Shown: positions 30,807 through 42,682 of the stretch, piece after piece
How the letters are laid out: each line of letters begins with the position of its first letter
Numbering within the stretch: position 1 is the stretch's first letter
Origin: Spirogloea muscicola
Lineage: Eukaryota; Streptophyta; Zygnematophyceae; Spirogloeales; Spirogloeaceae
Assembly: GCA_009602725.1 (NCBI GenBank)
Contig: WELB01000222.1
Location: 30,446 to 93,043, forward strand
Direction of reading: 5' to 3'
DNA length: 62,598 nt
Translations under genes and position numbers: made by a program
The notes under the pieces: generated by a model
The model's database searches: none
Told to the model about the DNA's origin: nothing
Seen by the model: only the letters and a program-made list of their open reading frames with translations

Positions 30807-33536
30807 TCACTCTGTAATCGAGAGGGCTTTTACAACGGTGCTCTCATGGCGCTTCTGCAAGACATCCGAAGCTAATTCGTACATGGACTTGTGAAATGCC
30901 GCCACTTCCTGCAGCTCTTGTTTCTTGAGAAGTTCTAGATGGGCACGTGCAGCTCTCCGCTGCGCCGTTTCTTCCTCAATTTGCTGCTTGAAAAGTGTCG
31001 AATTACGCACGGTAGCTCCCATCTGATGTAACCGCTTCACCTGCATGGTGGTCAGGGCAGTGCTCACCTGCAGCATGCATAGAGGTATCAGGTCATCAAC
31101 CAGACAGCCATCACAAGCTTCACAAGGACACCATAGATGCTCTGTCAGACTGCTACTCTGATACAATCAGTCAGCACAACAGCATGCTTGAGGACAGCAA
31201 TAAAGCAAAGCTTCTGCAGCATTCGGAAGTGTGCCAATCTGTAAATTACCTCTAAGAACTCCGCTCCAAGATTAAGATCCTTTTGCGAGCTGCTGCGGGC
31301 CATCTTGAGGGCGTAGAGTGCTGCGCTGCTGTCATGTACAGTCTTGTTTTTCCGGAGCTGGACTTGCTCATTATACAGGTCTTTCGCAATGGCGAAGCTC
31401 CGCACAATATGCTGCCTCTGCTCTTCCATCTCCTTGTTCAGCACCATCATTGCTCCCTCCTTTACCAAATCTTTCAGTGGCCGATCCTGCTGCAGGACGA
31501 CTGGACTTTTGACAGGACTGCGGGGCATATTAGCTTCAACCAGTAGCCTTTTCTGGTAGGCAAGGACTGCCCTGGCAAATTCCTGCACAAGAACGGAAGC
31601 AGTAATCACCACCTTGCCAGCAATGCTTCACAACATCTGGATGGCTTGTCTTCGTCGTGCTTTACTTATGTGCTGATTGGTCCATACTGCTTGTATAAGC
31701 CAGCCAGACAGACAGGTGGAAGGCTAAGTACCTGGTAAGCACGAGGGCACTCTGGGTAATCAAATACGCTCTCAAGTGCCTCAGGCATTGATGTGATGTG
31801 AGCATCTTGCTCATGGCGCATGCGCTCTGGATGGAACTGCAAGACGCCATTTGAGCGATGAGCTCGGACGTGGCATGGCATTCTTTAGCATCGTCCACCT
31901 GCAAGCATATTATTTGCAAATTCTGCTGTTTGCAACAGACGAAGCTGTTCGTACGGCTCCCAGCAGCATACTTAATCTGATAAGCGCTTGCAACACTGAA
32001 TCATGTAACATGAGAATTACTGTGAGTCAGTCACAAGGTATTGTACATCCATCACAAGACAAGAATCATCTCAAGCCGTGATAGCATTGCGACTGCATCC
32101 AAATGCTTAGCAGCATTACCTGCAACCCTACAATGTATCTGCCTTCTGCAGGATTGTAGCCAGGGTCGTAGAAAGCTTCCACAAGGCCATCTGGAGCATG
32201 AGCCATTGCCTGGAAGCGACCTGCCAAGCGACGCACACCCTGGCGCACCGCAAAGCCGTCATTGAGAATGGGTTAGAGGAGCGAGCAGCTTTTTCAACAG
32301 CTGTGTGTAATTGCAAGTATGTCTTGCACTGCAGGACACTTGTCTCCAGGACATTCTATTTCGGCATGTACTTCAGCGTGGCGTAAGGCGAGGAGGCTTT
32401 GCCTGGTGGTGATAACTGTTAACAATGAGCTCCTCGCCGTGGCCGCGCTCCTTCAAGGACTCGTGGAACCACTCTGCCAGCGGGGTTCTGGCGGTGACTG
32501 TTATGGGATGGCGATGCCCATCATAGTCACCGTAATTGATATGCTGCACTTTTGCAACATCGCCACGCTGGAGCTCCCTCTCCACATCCTGGCAGCACAG
32601 ATCAGTTACGACCTAATGAGTGGGTCACAGTTCCAGCAAATCCTGCAAAAAGCACCATCACAAGAGACTCCTGTTGGGTACCCTCAGTGCCCTGATTCAC
32701 ATTACCAACTTGCAAGACCTATACAAGCCAACTTGCAAGACCTCTTCACGCGGTCTTCTGGGACGGCTCAAGCCTCTTCAGCAGCTTCGTTCGTTTTGAA
32801 GGTCACAGTATGATGTGCCCAGCTTGCTTGCTGGACCTCGGGACTGGTGTCAGGCACTCTACGTGTGACAAAAAAGCCATCTTACTGTGTAGAGGCTGCC
32901 GCCGCAGGCGACATTGAGGACTTGAGAGCCGCGGCAGATGCCCAGGTAGGGAATATTCCTCTCGAGGCAGCGCTTGGCCAGCTGCAATTCGATGGAGTCC
33001 TTCTCGCGATCGATCGTGACGTCGCTGCTGTGCGCGAGCCGGACCTCCTCCATCTCCTGCGGGCTGAGGGTGGAGAGGTCACTCTCGTACAGGCTGGGGT
33101 CGATGTCCTCGCCCTCGCACAGGAGCACGCCATGGATCGGCTCGAAGCTGTCCAGCAGGGAGTGCAGGCCCTTGACGCGCGGCACGATGACCGGCACGGC
33201 GCCATAGCGTACGACCAAGTCCAGGTGGTACTCGCCTGGTTGACCGTAGGCCCGACGGGCAGAAAGCTCGTCAGGCTAGGCACGGTAGGGTCACACTTGA
33301 GGGCCTTGCAGGCACAGGCGCGACGAAGGGAAGGCCCCTCCGCAAAGCACGCGCCGCTGAGGAGCACGGCGGTGTGGCGCGCAGAAGGGAGGGTGCGGGC
33401 GCCCACCGACGAAGTCCACAAACTTGGACTTGCGGACGGTGCGGCGGGAGACGATGAGGACGCGGGGCAGGACGTGGGCGAGCTCCTGCACCGCGGCGCT
33501 GGCGCCGGCGTGCGGCGCCCGCGCGCGGCCCGTCAT
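30807..33536 (-). CDS. Class I glutamine-amidotransferase-like hydrolase (peptidase C26, plant GAT1_2.1 type)
   Basis: Multi-exon gene from the ATG at 33536 to a TGA at 30807. Exon 1 ends '[20 protein letters not shown]'. Exon 2 (about 32890-33235) has '[20 protein letters not shown]', '[16 protein letters not shown]' and the nucleophile elbow '[17 protein letters not shown]' with its Cys. Exon 3 (about 32410-32585) ends '[10 protein letters not shown]' with the catalytic His region. Exon 4 (about 32130-32245) has '[20 protein letters not shown]'. Later exons give '[11 protein letters not shown]' (about 31735) and a long helical C-terminal extension with '[20 protein letters not shown]'. Plant homologues have the same fold plus this extension. 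The family hydrolyses gamma-glutamyl bonds; the plant substrate is not established. The intron after 'NSYHHQ' appears to start GC rather than GT. Confidence 0.9.
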
Positions 33537-33599
33537 GGCGCGCCCAGGGCCTGGCGGTCGTTGGGGGGCGGCTGCTGCTACTGAAAGAGCGACTCGGGA

Positions 33600-34010
33600 G
33601 CGACTCTGGAAGCTCAGGGACGCCAGTACAGTCGCTTTCTAGACATTGTGGGTGAGGCCCACGAGCCTTGGTGGATGTGGTTGTGACGGAGGCGTACAGC
33701 ATCGACCCACCTTGCTGGCCACGCACAAGGAAAGGTTCAGGGTTTGAGGGCTTAGGGTTTCGCTACAGCTGCAGTGTTCCTCTGAATACCCCCGTAAGCA
33801 ATTACCTCCTACCAGCCGACATTTTCACCTTTGCCCTCATGAAAAGCACAAGGTCTGAAAGGGCCGGAAGGCGCAAGGGAAGGAAAATTCTTCCGCATGA
33901 TTGGAACAAACAAAGGCCAATGGCCAAGTGCACCGGCAAGCACATCTGAGGGCGAACAGGCTAGCTATTCAGATTTGCATCTACTGACGAGAGGTTACTG
34001 AGAGTTCGTA
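33600..34010. mobile_element. Mosaic of retroelement fragments, both families and both strands
   Basis: 33640-33740 (+) reads like the family B 'ALVDVVVTEAY...' segment. 33855-33885 resembles a reverse family A tail. 33900-33950 is a reverse family B tail with 'aaaggccaatggccaagtg'. 33969-34003 (+) ends a family A protein exactly with 'SDLHLLTRGY' and a stop. Such layering within 400 bp implies repeated insertion at the same place, between two host promoters. Confidence 0.55.
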
Positions 34011-34463
34011 CTGGAAGGGGAACTTGGCGGGGACTCCCCGGAGTGGCCCGCACGACGCAACGGGGCAGCGCAGGGGGCGTTGGGCCGTTGCGTCCTCGTC
34101 CGGCGGTCGGCCGCTCAAAACCCCGTACGCCCCAACCCCCCATCGCGCTCACGTCCCTCGCGCCGTCGACGCCCTTGCCGGGGCGCCGCCGAGGCCGACG
34201 TCCAGAAGGCCGCCGCGGTGGCGGCACGCGCGCCGGCGAGTCATCCTCTGCCGGAAGCTTAGAGCCAGGCCGAAGCTGCTGTGCGACTGCCCGGCCGTGA
34301 GCGACGAGCCTCCTGAGCTGAGCCACAGCGTCCTCTTGACCAAGCATCCCCTCGGTCGCCGTTCTCGCGAGCGCCGGCGGGCGGGACCGCTCCAGTTACG
34401 GCCAAGTGAGAGAGGATATTGCCTGGTCGGACGAGAAAGGGCAGGCGCGATCTCTGCGCCGCC

Positions 34464-37400
34464 ATGAGCGCCATGGAAGAGGACTCGGAGGCCAGGCCCA
34501 CAGTGCCTGCTGCCGATGCCAAGGCAGAGGCTCCTGGGGAGAACCGTGCGATCGACCAGGACAACCTGGACAAAGACATCGAGGCGCAGAGGGTGCTGGC
34601 GCGGCAGGTGGCTATACTGACCTAGCACTGCCTGGGTGCCCTCTCCTTACAGAAGCTCGCAAGCGCATATCCTGGTGACCAGCTTTGTGCACATGCATGG
34701 CGCCCCCGATACTTGGCTCCCAAGCTCACCTTTCGACTCTGGCGGTGGAGCGGAGCAGGACGGAAGGCTGAACAAGGCCTTGGAGAACCTCCTGACTCTG
34801 GAGAAGCAGATGCGATTGGTACAGCTCTCAGCGTTGCTGCATCTCCGTGCTCGAGGCTCGCTTTCAGTAGCTGTGTACCAGTGGTGGCCGCCGGCACGCC
34901 TTCTACTGCAGAGTGATTTGATGACTGCCGTTGAAGAGGAGGCGATGCACTAGAAGTGTTCTTCTCTGTTGTATGTTTAAGTGGCAGAGGCTTGTCTTTG
35001 GGCGCTTGTTTGGGACTGGAGGTCTCTCATGGCAATGCTCAACACTCTTTGTCAATCACTTGTAGTAGGCTGTAGTCAATATGAATCGTGCGTATAGAGC
35101 AGCTGGCTTGACACCTCTATCTTTGTGCTTGGACAGGCAGCAGATGTGGTCTCTACTAGGAAAGTGGTCCTGGCTATCGTCCAAATCTGCTATGAGGCAA
35201 AGGCATGGAAGGTCCTCAATGAGCACATCATGCTTCTTGCAAAGCGGCGAGCTCAGCTCAAGCAGGTAACAGCTGAGATACAGTAGAAGCTGTTGGAAGA
35301 CAACTGTATTCCAGCTATTTCCTGAGTCAGCTCGAGACAAGGGCGTCAAGGCCGTGCATGCATGCGGTGACAATTGCAAATTATTACAGGCTTCCTTTGG
35401 GCAAGCTTGTAGCTCATATCTCTACATCTTCGATTTCAGCATAGCCAAGACATTTTGAGAACAGTATAGATGCTTAGACCGTCAATTAGCTTCGCCTCTT
35501 AGTATGCCTGTAGATGTGGTTAATAAACTCCAGTTGCTCAGATATAGATGATCTTGTCTTCTCTGCTGAATCCTGAACTTCGTTACATTGTCCATGATCT
35601 AGGCAATAACAGCAATGGTACAGGAGGCCATGACCTATGTTGATGCAACACCTGACTTGGAGACCCGCATGGAGCTCATCAAGACCTTGAACAATGTTAC
35701 TGCGGGCAAGGTAAATTTGTTTGTCAGAATATGATATGCAGGTAGCATGCGCAAAGACCGAACAAAGTCTCCCTCACCTGGACGTCAACTGGAAGTTGTG
35801 CCCCCAGTTTGCTCATCTTTCCGCATCAAGAGTTTTGCTTGGGCCAGGCACCTTCGGTGCCACAACGTGAAAGACTGCTATGGGCAGTTTAAAGCGAGAA
35901 AGAGTTGTTCAAGTCTCGCTTTTGGACAAGAGGATCAGGGGTCTTATAGTTTGGCAGAGGGTTGAGGATCCACTGAAGGATTTTGCTGCTGTCTGCTGAT
36001 GCATATGTGCCCATCTTTTTTGTTTCAACATTATACTGTGCAGATTTATGTAGAGATTGAGAGAGCTCGATTGACAAAGAAGCTGGCAAAGATCAAAGAG
36101 GATCAAGGAGAAGTACAGGAAGCTGCAGAGATTATGCAGGAAGTGGCAGTAAGTGAATTGTTGTACATTCGCCCTGATGACAGCAAATAATCTGTCTGAT
36201 CATTTATCCAATCCTGATGCACAAAGCAAGGCACACAGGAATCGTTTGCAGTGACTATGCAGGTTGTGATTCATTCTCAATCGATGGTATGCTGATGCAG
36301 TCAGCTGTTGGCTGCAGGTAGAAACCTTTGGAGCTATGGCCAAGACAGAGAAGATAGCATTCATATTGGAGCAGGTATTTTCGTGCTCAGATATTTCAAG
36401 TTACTCATTTTAGCATAAGCAGGTAGTAGAAAAAATGAAGCCAGGAGTCTCCTTACTTCTGAGCTCACCTATGTCTGTTTTCCACAGGAGCAGGCTTTTC
36501 ACATGCTTTTAGCTGTGCAGAGCAGCAACATAGGCACCAGAGTTTAAGGACGTAGGTGTAGGCACTCATTGCCTCAGATTGTTGTCAGGTTCGACTCTGC
36601 TTGGACCATAAAGACTACATGAGGGCGCAAATACTGGCGAAGAAGATCAACCCTCGTGTTTTCACCGAGGAACCAAAAAAGGAGAAGAAGAAGGGTCGGG
36701 AAATGGATGCCACTGTTGTGGAGGCTGCTGCTCCTGATATACCCACGCTTCCAGAACTTAAGCAGATATATTACGAACTGATGATCAGGTATGTCACACT
36801 GTTTGAAGGCATCATCTGCTGTCGTATAGGCCGTGCTTCTAGCCAGGGAAAAGTCTGCCTCCGTCTATGTTTGCCAAGGACGATGGTCTCTATCAAGAAA
36901 TAACATCTGCATCAAGGTGCGCATCGAGCGACAAGTCCTCACTCTTTACAGAAATTTCCCAGATATAATTCCAACAACAGTGACTACTTGGAGATTTGTC
37001 GGTGCTATCAATCAATATATGATAGTCCGTCAATTCAGGACGACCCTATCAAATGGCAATCTGTACGTGCCTTTCCACCTTTCTTGACCGTCAATGCATA
37101 GCTCATGTTTGATGTGCTTCATTGCTTGCGCATTGTTCTTGCAACCCTTCATGCCCGTTGTTATTTGGTAAATAACCAATGCAGTCACCCTTTTGATGTA
37201 GGCTGGCATTCAAATGTGAAACAGGTCTTGAAGAGAATATGCTGGTACCTTACACTTGCGCCTCATGACAGCATGCAATCAAGCCTGCTGCATAGCACGT
37301 ATGAGGATAAGAAACTCCGAGAGCTTCCCAAGTTCAGGTTAGCGTCCTGCAATTGCTGCTACTCTATCAACCACAGTGAGCAAGGATTGGAGCATTTACT

Positions 37401-38327
37401 GTGGATAGGCAGTCATTTCCATGAGATGGGGTTTCTGACTTGGTACCTAGCATGAATGTCTGATTGTATGTCAGGTCTCTGCTGAAGCTTTTCATCACCA
37501 TGGAAGTTGTCAATTGGCCACATCTTGCCACCGAATATCGCTATGAGCTTGAGGAGCAGAACGAACTCTTTGGAGGCGAGGCCGGTGGGAAAGCCCTGGA
37601 AACTCTTCGTCAAAGAGTCATAGAGCATGTAAGCTCTAGTTAGCCAGTCACCCCACCACAATATGTCGATTATGGATGCAGCACATGCCTGTGAGGCAGG
37701 AGACCATAATTAACCTATATAAATATCTGATATATTTTTCAATCCTGACATTTCTAATGTGGTCTTCAGAACATTCTGGTGATTTCTAAGTACTATACCA
37801 GGATTCACTTGAAGCGACTCTCGGAGCTTTTGGATCTTCCCATGGCTGTAAGATTGACTGCAACTATTGATGGGGCATGTACTTGTTCCCATGTTGTAAA
37901 TAGCCGTACCACCAGGCTGAGCACCAGGCTGATGATTGATACCTCAACTGTGTGTACATGTGTCCTCTGTCGAGCAGGACACTGAAAAGCATCTCTCTGA
38001 AATGGTCGTCTCTAGAGCATTGTATGCGAAGGTTGATCGACCTGCTAGTGTTGTTTCTTTCCAGGTAAGTTCCATGTTTGATAGAGGTAAGTAGCTATAC
38101 TCAGGAGATCATAATGAGACTGCATGATTTCTGTCCTATTTTGCTTGTCCTCCTCCTGTGTCATATTACTCAGTCAATTTCTCATGGAGCAGGGCCGCAA
38201 GGACGGCAATGAGGTCCTGAATACCTGGTCTATAAGTATAGAGAAGCTTCTGGACTTGGTGGAGAAGAGCTGCCATCAGATCCACAAGGAGACGATGGTG
38301 CACAAGGTCAACTTGAAGGTGAACTGA
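34464..38327 (+). CDS. RPN5: 26S proteasome lid subunit RPN5 (PSMD12)
   Basis: About twelve exons with clean cag|...|GT junctions. ATG at 34464, '[20 protein letters not shown]'. Next come '[19 protein letters not shown]' (34765-34818), '[20 protein letters not shown]' (35138-35269), '[20 protein letters not shown]' (35603-35710), '[20 protein letters not shown]' (36043-36149), '[18 protein letters not shown]' (36319-36375), '[18 protein letters not shown]' (36589-36788), '[17 protein letters not shown]' (about 36963-37062), '[20 protein letters not shown]' (37226-37337), the PCI region '[20 protein letters not shown]' (37771-37853), and the last exon '[20 protein letters not shown]' (38193-38327). 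RPN5 is a PCI-domain scaffold of the lid, needed for assembly and for the RPN11 deubiquitinase. Length and wording match plant RPN5 from end to end. The 5' flank is a retroelement mosaic. Confidence 0.97.
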
Positions 38328-39080
38328 GCATGCTTTCCAGTTGGCAGTGGTGCCAGCCGGGCACCTCTATGTGTCGGTGCAAGCAAAGGCTCATCAGTTG
38401 AGGAGCTCATTGCAACCAGCCTCTCTTGGCTGCTGATTCATTTCACTGGTACAGAATGTCAAGGAGCAGGATCATATTGCATGATTTGCAGTGTGTTTGG
38501 CACAGGCAGGGGATATAGAGGCAGCTGTGCATGTAATGGGATGCACATGACACAGGAGTTAGTGGGTGACAAGTATGATTGCCAGAAGCTGCAAGGGGTG
38601 CAGATGTGGTGGTTCACGGTTGCTGGCATTGTGAGGGTGCTTGAAGCTGGGGGATACCAGGGGATACCACCGGGGCCAGCTTCGTGGCCTCCTGCCCACC
38701 CGCCCGGTAGGGCCTGTCATTTTAGAGGCACCCAAAGAGGACAGCGGCTATGTAGGGGCAAGGTGGGCTTGCATGCAAGCAAAGCGTACATACTGGGTGC
38801 TATTTGGGTCAGTGGCTGTGGGCCTGGAGGACGAGAGGAAGTCAGGCAGCTGGCAACTGGCTCTTTGAGCTGCTCGTTCTCCTAAGAAAAGGGAGTATCA
38901 GTCGATGGTGCTTTGGAGTGGATGCAGGAGCTGGTAGAAAGCTCATTGGGGGGGGTTGCGCTCTAATGAAGCACAGGCTTTGGATCGGGAAGTTGCGGTA
39001 GTGGGGTGCCCAAGCAGTGGCTGTGCAGAAGGCGCGCGGTGCGCATGAACTTGAAAGGAGGCCAATACTAATCTTACAAG
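38328..39080. other. Downstream of RPN5, nothing recognised
   Basis: Contains the RPN5 3' UTR and a G-rich stretch. A 134-codon plus-strand frame (38481-38885) has no recognisable motif and its two overlapping alternatives are equally open, so I do not call it a gene. A short string 'ggcgcgcggtgcgcatg' near 39030 recurs near 54935. Confidence 0.4.
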
Positions 39081-39084
39081 TGTT

Positions 39085-39330
39085 ATGTTACGGGGTTAAT
39101 GAGCTAGCTAAGGGGGACACTAAATATCCCTGAGTGAGCACATGCATATCTGACAAGCTAAGCTGAGGAGCCGAACCACCAGCACGGAAGCCATTAGCCT
39201 GGGCTAATGCACGCCCAGCACGCTGGTGTATCGCAAGTGCCTGGGAGCGCTGTAGACTCAATGATAGCCGCATTCTATAGCATGCAACGATGGCTTAAGG
39301 TGGAAGGAGAATGCGGCCAGATGTCATTAG
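39085..39330 (-). mobile_element. Family A 3' end, copy 1 of a reverse cluster
   Basis: The minus strand encodes 'MRLSLSLQRSQALAIHQRAG' and ends 'LSLSDMHVLTQGY' near 39130, followed by 'LVSPLASSLTP'-type read-through. It lies in the same orientation as the next two copies. Confidence 0.6.
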
Positions 39331-39640
39331 AGCGGCTGTAAAGGCCAGCCAGGTGCATACAGAGGGTATTCATGACTGCTTGCGGAGCCACAGGTTAGGC
39401 AAACAGGGCGCCGCTCTAGGTATCCCCGTGTCAGCAATTGGTAACTCAGAGGAGCTGAGGGGAGGAAGGGCAACCCCGCTGCAAATGGAGCGTTTGCTGT
39501 GACAGGAAAGGGCTCGCCCGTTGAGGATAGGGGCTGGAAAAGCCAGCCCAAAAAAGAATGCACAAAGTACGAGAAGGGGGCCAGGGAAGCGCTAAGCAAA
39601 ACAAGCACAACAAGAAACAAGGCAGCTACGTATGACTGAT
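39331..39640 (-). mobile_element. Family A 3' end, copy 2 of a reverse cluster
   Basis: A truncated C-terminus 'LPSAPLSYQLLTRGYL' lies near 39420-39480. It is flanked by tail sequence with 'gcggctgtaaaggccagcc' (near 39333) on its 3' side and a GGGCTGG(AAAAG)CCAGCCC stem-loop (39530-39550) upstream. Confidence 0.55.
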
Positions 39641-40171
39641 ATTGAAAGAGCGGCTGTGAAAGCCAGCCAGATGCATACAGGTTTTCATGACGGAGCCACA
39701 GGCTAGGTAGCCAGGGCGCTCTTAGTAACCCCGTGTCAGCAGTAGGAAGTCAGATAAGCTGAGGGGAGGAAGAGCAACCCCGCTGCGCAAGCCAGAGGCT
39801 GCTGCAAGGGCGCGACCAGCGCGGCGATGCAAAGCAAGCGCTTGGGAACTCTGTGGCGACATAGACAAACGGATGCGGCAGCAGGACACAAGACCCAAAG
39901 GCACCGAGCCATCGGGAAGGGCAGCACCCTGTTCCCGGCGCCGCTGGTCAAATTGAGATGCCAGCAGCGAATGTAACGAGGACCACCATGACTCAGTATG
40001 ACTCAGTAACCCCTGTGACAGGCCAGCCCGGGACGACCATAGCAGGCAAGGCCAGCCCGAGGAACAGCGGGCCTCCGTGTTCAAATTCTCGTCTGGGCTT
40101 GGGCTGGCCAAGCAAGGCCATCGCCCGCTACTGGACCTGTCCATTCCTTTGGGCTGGCCTCTCCCAGCCAC
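39641..40171 (-). mobile_element. Family A 3' end, copy 3 of a reverse cluster
   Basis: The clearest copy. The minus strand ends 'LPPLSLSDFLLLTRGY' and a stop at 39722, preceded by 'MSPQSSQALALHRRAGRALA'. Its tail, towards 39641, has 'gcggctgtgaaagccagcc'. The N-terminal side is open back to 40171 but no longer resembles the family. Confidence 0.65.
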
Positions 40172-40221
40172 CAGTTAATCTGGCCGCGCTTGCTCTCTTT
40201 GGGCTGGCCTCTCCTCCCCCG

Positions 40222-40587
40222 TTCTGCCATAGCCTCTTCAGGCCCCGTAGTCGCTGCTTAGCTCGTAGTTTGGCCCCTTCGAACCTTGTCAATTCTTTTC
40301 GGGCTGGCTTCTAACGGCTCTTGCCCCCATTGGGAGAGCCACTCCTTCTCCCAGCCACCGGTTGATCTGGCCGCGCTTGCTTTGTTACTGGAAGAGAAAG
40401 GCGCCTCCAGGAGAGGGCGGTGGCTGGGAGTGGCCAGCCCAGGAAAAAGGATTGAACACTGGAAAGAAGAAGTGGCTCTCCCAATGGGGGCAAGGGCTGT
40501 GAGAAGCCAGCCCGAAAAGAGTTGACAAGGTTCGAAGGGGCCAAACTACGAGCTGAGCAGCGACTGCTGGGCCTGAAGAGGCTATGG
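40222..40587. repeat. Long imperfect inverted repeat made of two family A tails
   Basis: The left arm (about 40222-40345, +) and the right arm (about 40460-40587, -) carry the same ~125-bp tail. Shared marks are 'tctgccatagcctcttcagg', the 'TTGGCCCCTTCGAACCTTGTC' block, the GGGCTGGC stem-loop and CCCCCATTGGGAGAGCC. The spacer of ~115 bp carries another tail box ('ttgatctggccgcgcttgct'). The right arm ends ~75 bp before the predicted start of the PDZ gene. Confidence 0.75.
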
Positions 40588-40663
40588 CAGACTGGAAAGA
40601 GCCCATCTCCCCGGGCGGGCGTCCCCGGGCCGGCGCCGCCTGCCTGGCCGGGCCGGGCGCCCC

Positions 40664-41932
40664 ATGGCNCCTCCCCCGCCCCTTGCCTTCGCTCCCGGGC
40701 TGCCCCCGCCTCTGGTGGCATTGTCCGCCTTGCGGCGGGCTCGGGAGGCCCGACCATCGTGCTGCGCAGCTGCCCCTTGCGCCCTCCAGGCGTGACGTTG
40801 CTGCCCGAGCTGGGCAGGGCCTCAGGGCTGCAGGAGGAGCTGCTGTCACCAGAACCCTGCTTCTCTGCACGAGAGAAGCAGGAGCTACCGCCACCGCCGC
40901 GCAGTAACACACTGCTGATGACCGTCGACGCCGTTCCATGCTGCAGCCTCTTTGCCGGAGCTCCGCGTCTCCAAGAAGGCTGCGCCTCTCGGGCATGGAA
41001 AGTGCGCAAAGAGCCCATCAAAGCGCTTCATCGCTGCAGCTCAGCTCGGGCCTGCTGAGCTATCAGGCGACACCAAGCACAGAGATGCTCCTCCACCAGG
41101 GTGCAGCCGCATCAAAGTCGAGCTCGGCAAGCCACTAGGTGTGCATCAGCTGGCTTCTCCTACGGGTTGTTTGCAGTTGCTGACAAAGAACAAGAGCTGA
41201 CATCGAACAAGAGCCAGCCCGAGGTGGGCTTGACCACACGTAGAGAGGCTGCATGCATGAGTTTGTTGCCGACGTCTTCTGATGCTATCTGCAGGCTTGG
41301 TGCTGGAGGAGGACAGGTCTGGTGGGATCTTTGTGGCAGAGGTGGTGCCCGAAGGCAATGCCGACAAGTCTGGACACGTGGACGTCGGTGATGAGCTCAT
41401 TGCTACCAGCGCTATAGTCTACAGTGGGGAGGAGTCATATGGTGGCGTAAGAGTTCGAAAGGGCATGCAAATTGTGCGCCTTAATGTGAAGGGCGAGCGC
41501 TTTGACACGGTTAGTCCATCTTGTACTGAAACAGTGGTCATCTCAGGCTGCACCTCCATCTAGTTGTGCATATGTCAGCTTAAGCGGCTTTCAATGCTGC
41601 TCTATTTAAACAGCACTTACTCTATGCAGGTCATGGCGGCGATCGGCACACATCCAGCTCATATAAAGGTCAGCTGCAGATCATACTCCAGGCTAATCTT
41701 CAGAACTTTTCACGATGATGTAGTGCGTGTCTTGATAGCCACCATGCCTTGAGCACACATTGTTCTTATTGGCTTACACTGTCGAGGCTCAGCACAGATG
41801 CCACCAATATATACGCGCGTATCACCTTGCGAGAGCATTTGCTAACAGGAAGTCATATGTTGCCAGGTGACAATCGAGGTGCAGAAGTGCAAACCTATGG
41901 GCGAGAATGGAAGTGCTAGATATCAAGCATAG
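40664..41932 (+). CDS. Single-PDZ protein, probably plastid-targeted
   Basis: Predicted start ATG at 40664: 'MAPPPPLAFAPGLPPPLVAL' followed by an Arg/Ala/Ser/Cys-rich stretch that looks like a transit peptide, though an N at 40669 makes the second residues uncertain. After an intron, 'PELRVSKKAAPLGHGKCAKS' (about 40944 on) leads to 'CSRIKVELGKPL'. After a further intron, 41296-41507 gives the PDZ core 'GIFVAEVVPEGNADKSGHVD' and 'VGDELIATSAIVYSGEESYG'. Small exons follow: 'VMAAIGTHPAHIK' (41630-41669) and 'VTIEVQKCKPMGENGSAR' to the TAG at 41932. PDZ domains bind C-terminal peptides. The wording is closest to the plastid PDZ group that includes Arabidopsis MET1/ZKT, but the K-box and TPR parts are absent. 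Target unknown. Confidence 0.72.
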
Positions 41933-42682
41933 CTAGGAATTTACATAGTCTATCCTGATGTTTTGATAGTCATTTGTCTCAAGTGGTCGCGCCCTATTTA
42001 CTGATCGTTTAGTCAATAATTCACCAATTTCAACTAATTGGTGCCGGTACAAAGCGAGGTGCAGACATCGACAACTCTTGTAGATTGAGCCTTTTCTGGC
42101 ATCTTATCTCCTTCCGATAGATGTGGTAGCTCGTCCCCAGAGGCAGTGGCTGTGCACGTGTCGAAAGGATTGTGGAAGTTGTTGGTAAGAGCATGACCAC
42201 AGAAAGGCGATTGGGGGAAAAAGTGTTCGATGCAAAGCCAGCACCTCTTATTTTGCTCCTTGAAATTGTGATACCTCGTGTTGCCAAAGTTCAACAGGAC
42301 TCTGAAGGCTGTGGAAGGGTGAGTGGTTCTTCTTCACCCAGAAGCTTCTAGCTGCAACCGTACCTCCAGCAGGCCTATGCCTGCGCCTGTGCAATGCAGA
42401 GGCCTTAGTGTGGAAGAAAAGCGACCTAGTGTGGAACACTGACACTAACACCAACACTGACAGACATATGCAGTACACAAAGGAGCAGCATTGGAAATAT
42501 GAAGACCTGGATTCTCACCATCAAATGTGCTCTGCTAGATGTCAGTCTACAGATTGGTGAAGAGATGTAAGCAGGTTCATGTGTGACGTTTAAGCTGAGC
42601 AGTGGACTTCAGATTTCAGATCTAGTCCTCTCTAAGTGCCTCCTTGGTTGTTGCTAGCCTCTCACTTGATGGCCTTGAGAAA
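41933..42682. other. Convergent intergenic space, nothing recognised
   Basis: Lies between the 3' ends of the PDZ and carboxypeptidase genes. Two short minus-strand frames (42030-42480) have no motif or splice support. It is probably both 3' UTRs. Confidence 0.45.

Noticed and set aside
38481-38885. 134-codon frame downstream of RPN5
   Set aside because: No motif, no splice context, overlapping alternatives equally open. Probably 3' UTR and intergenic DNA.
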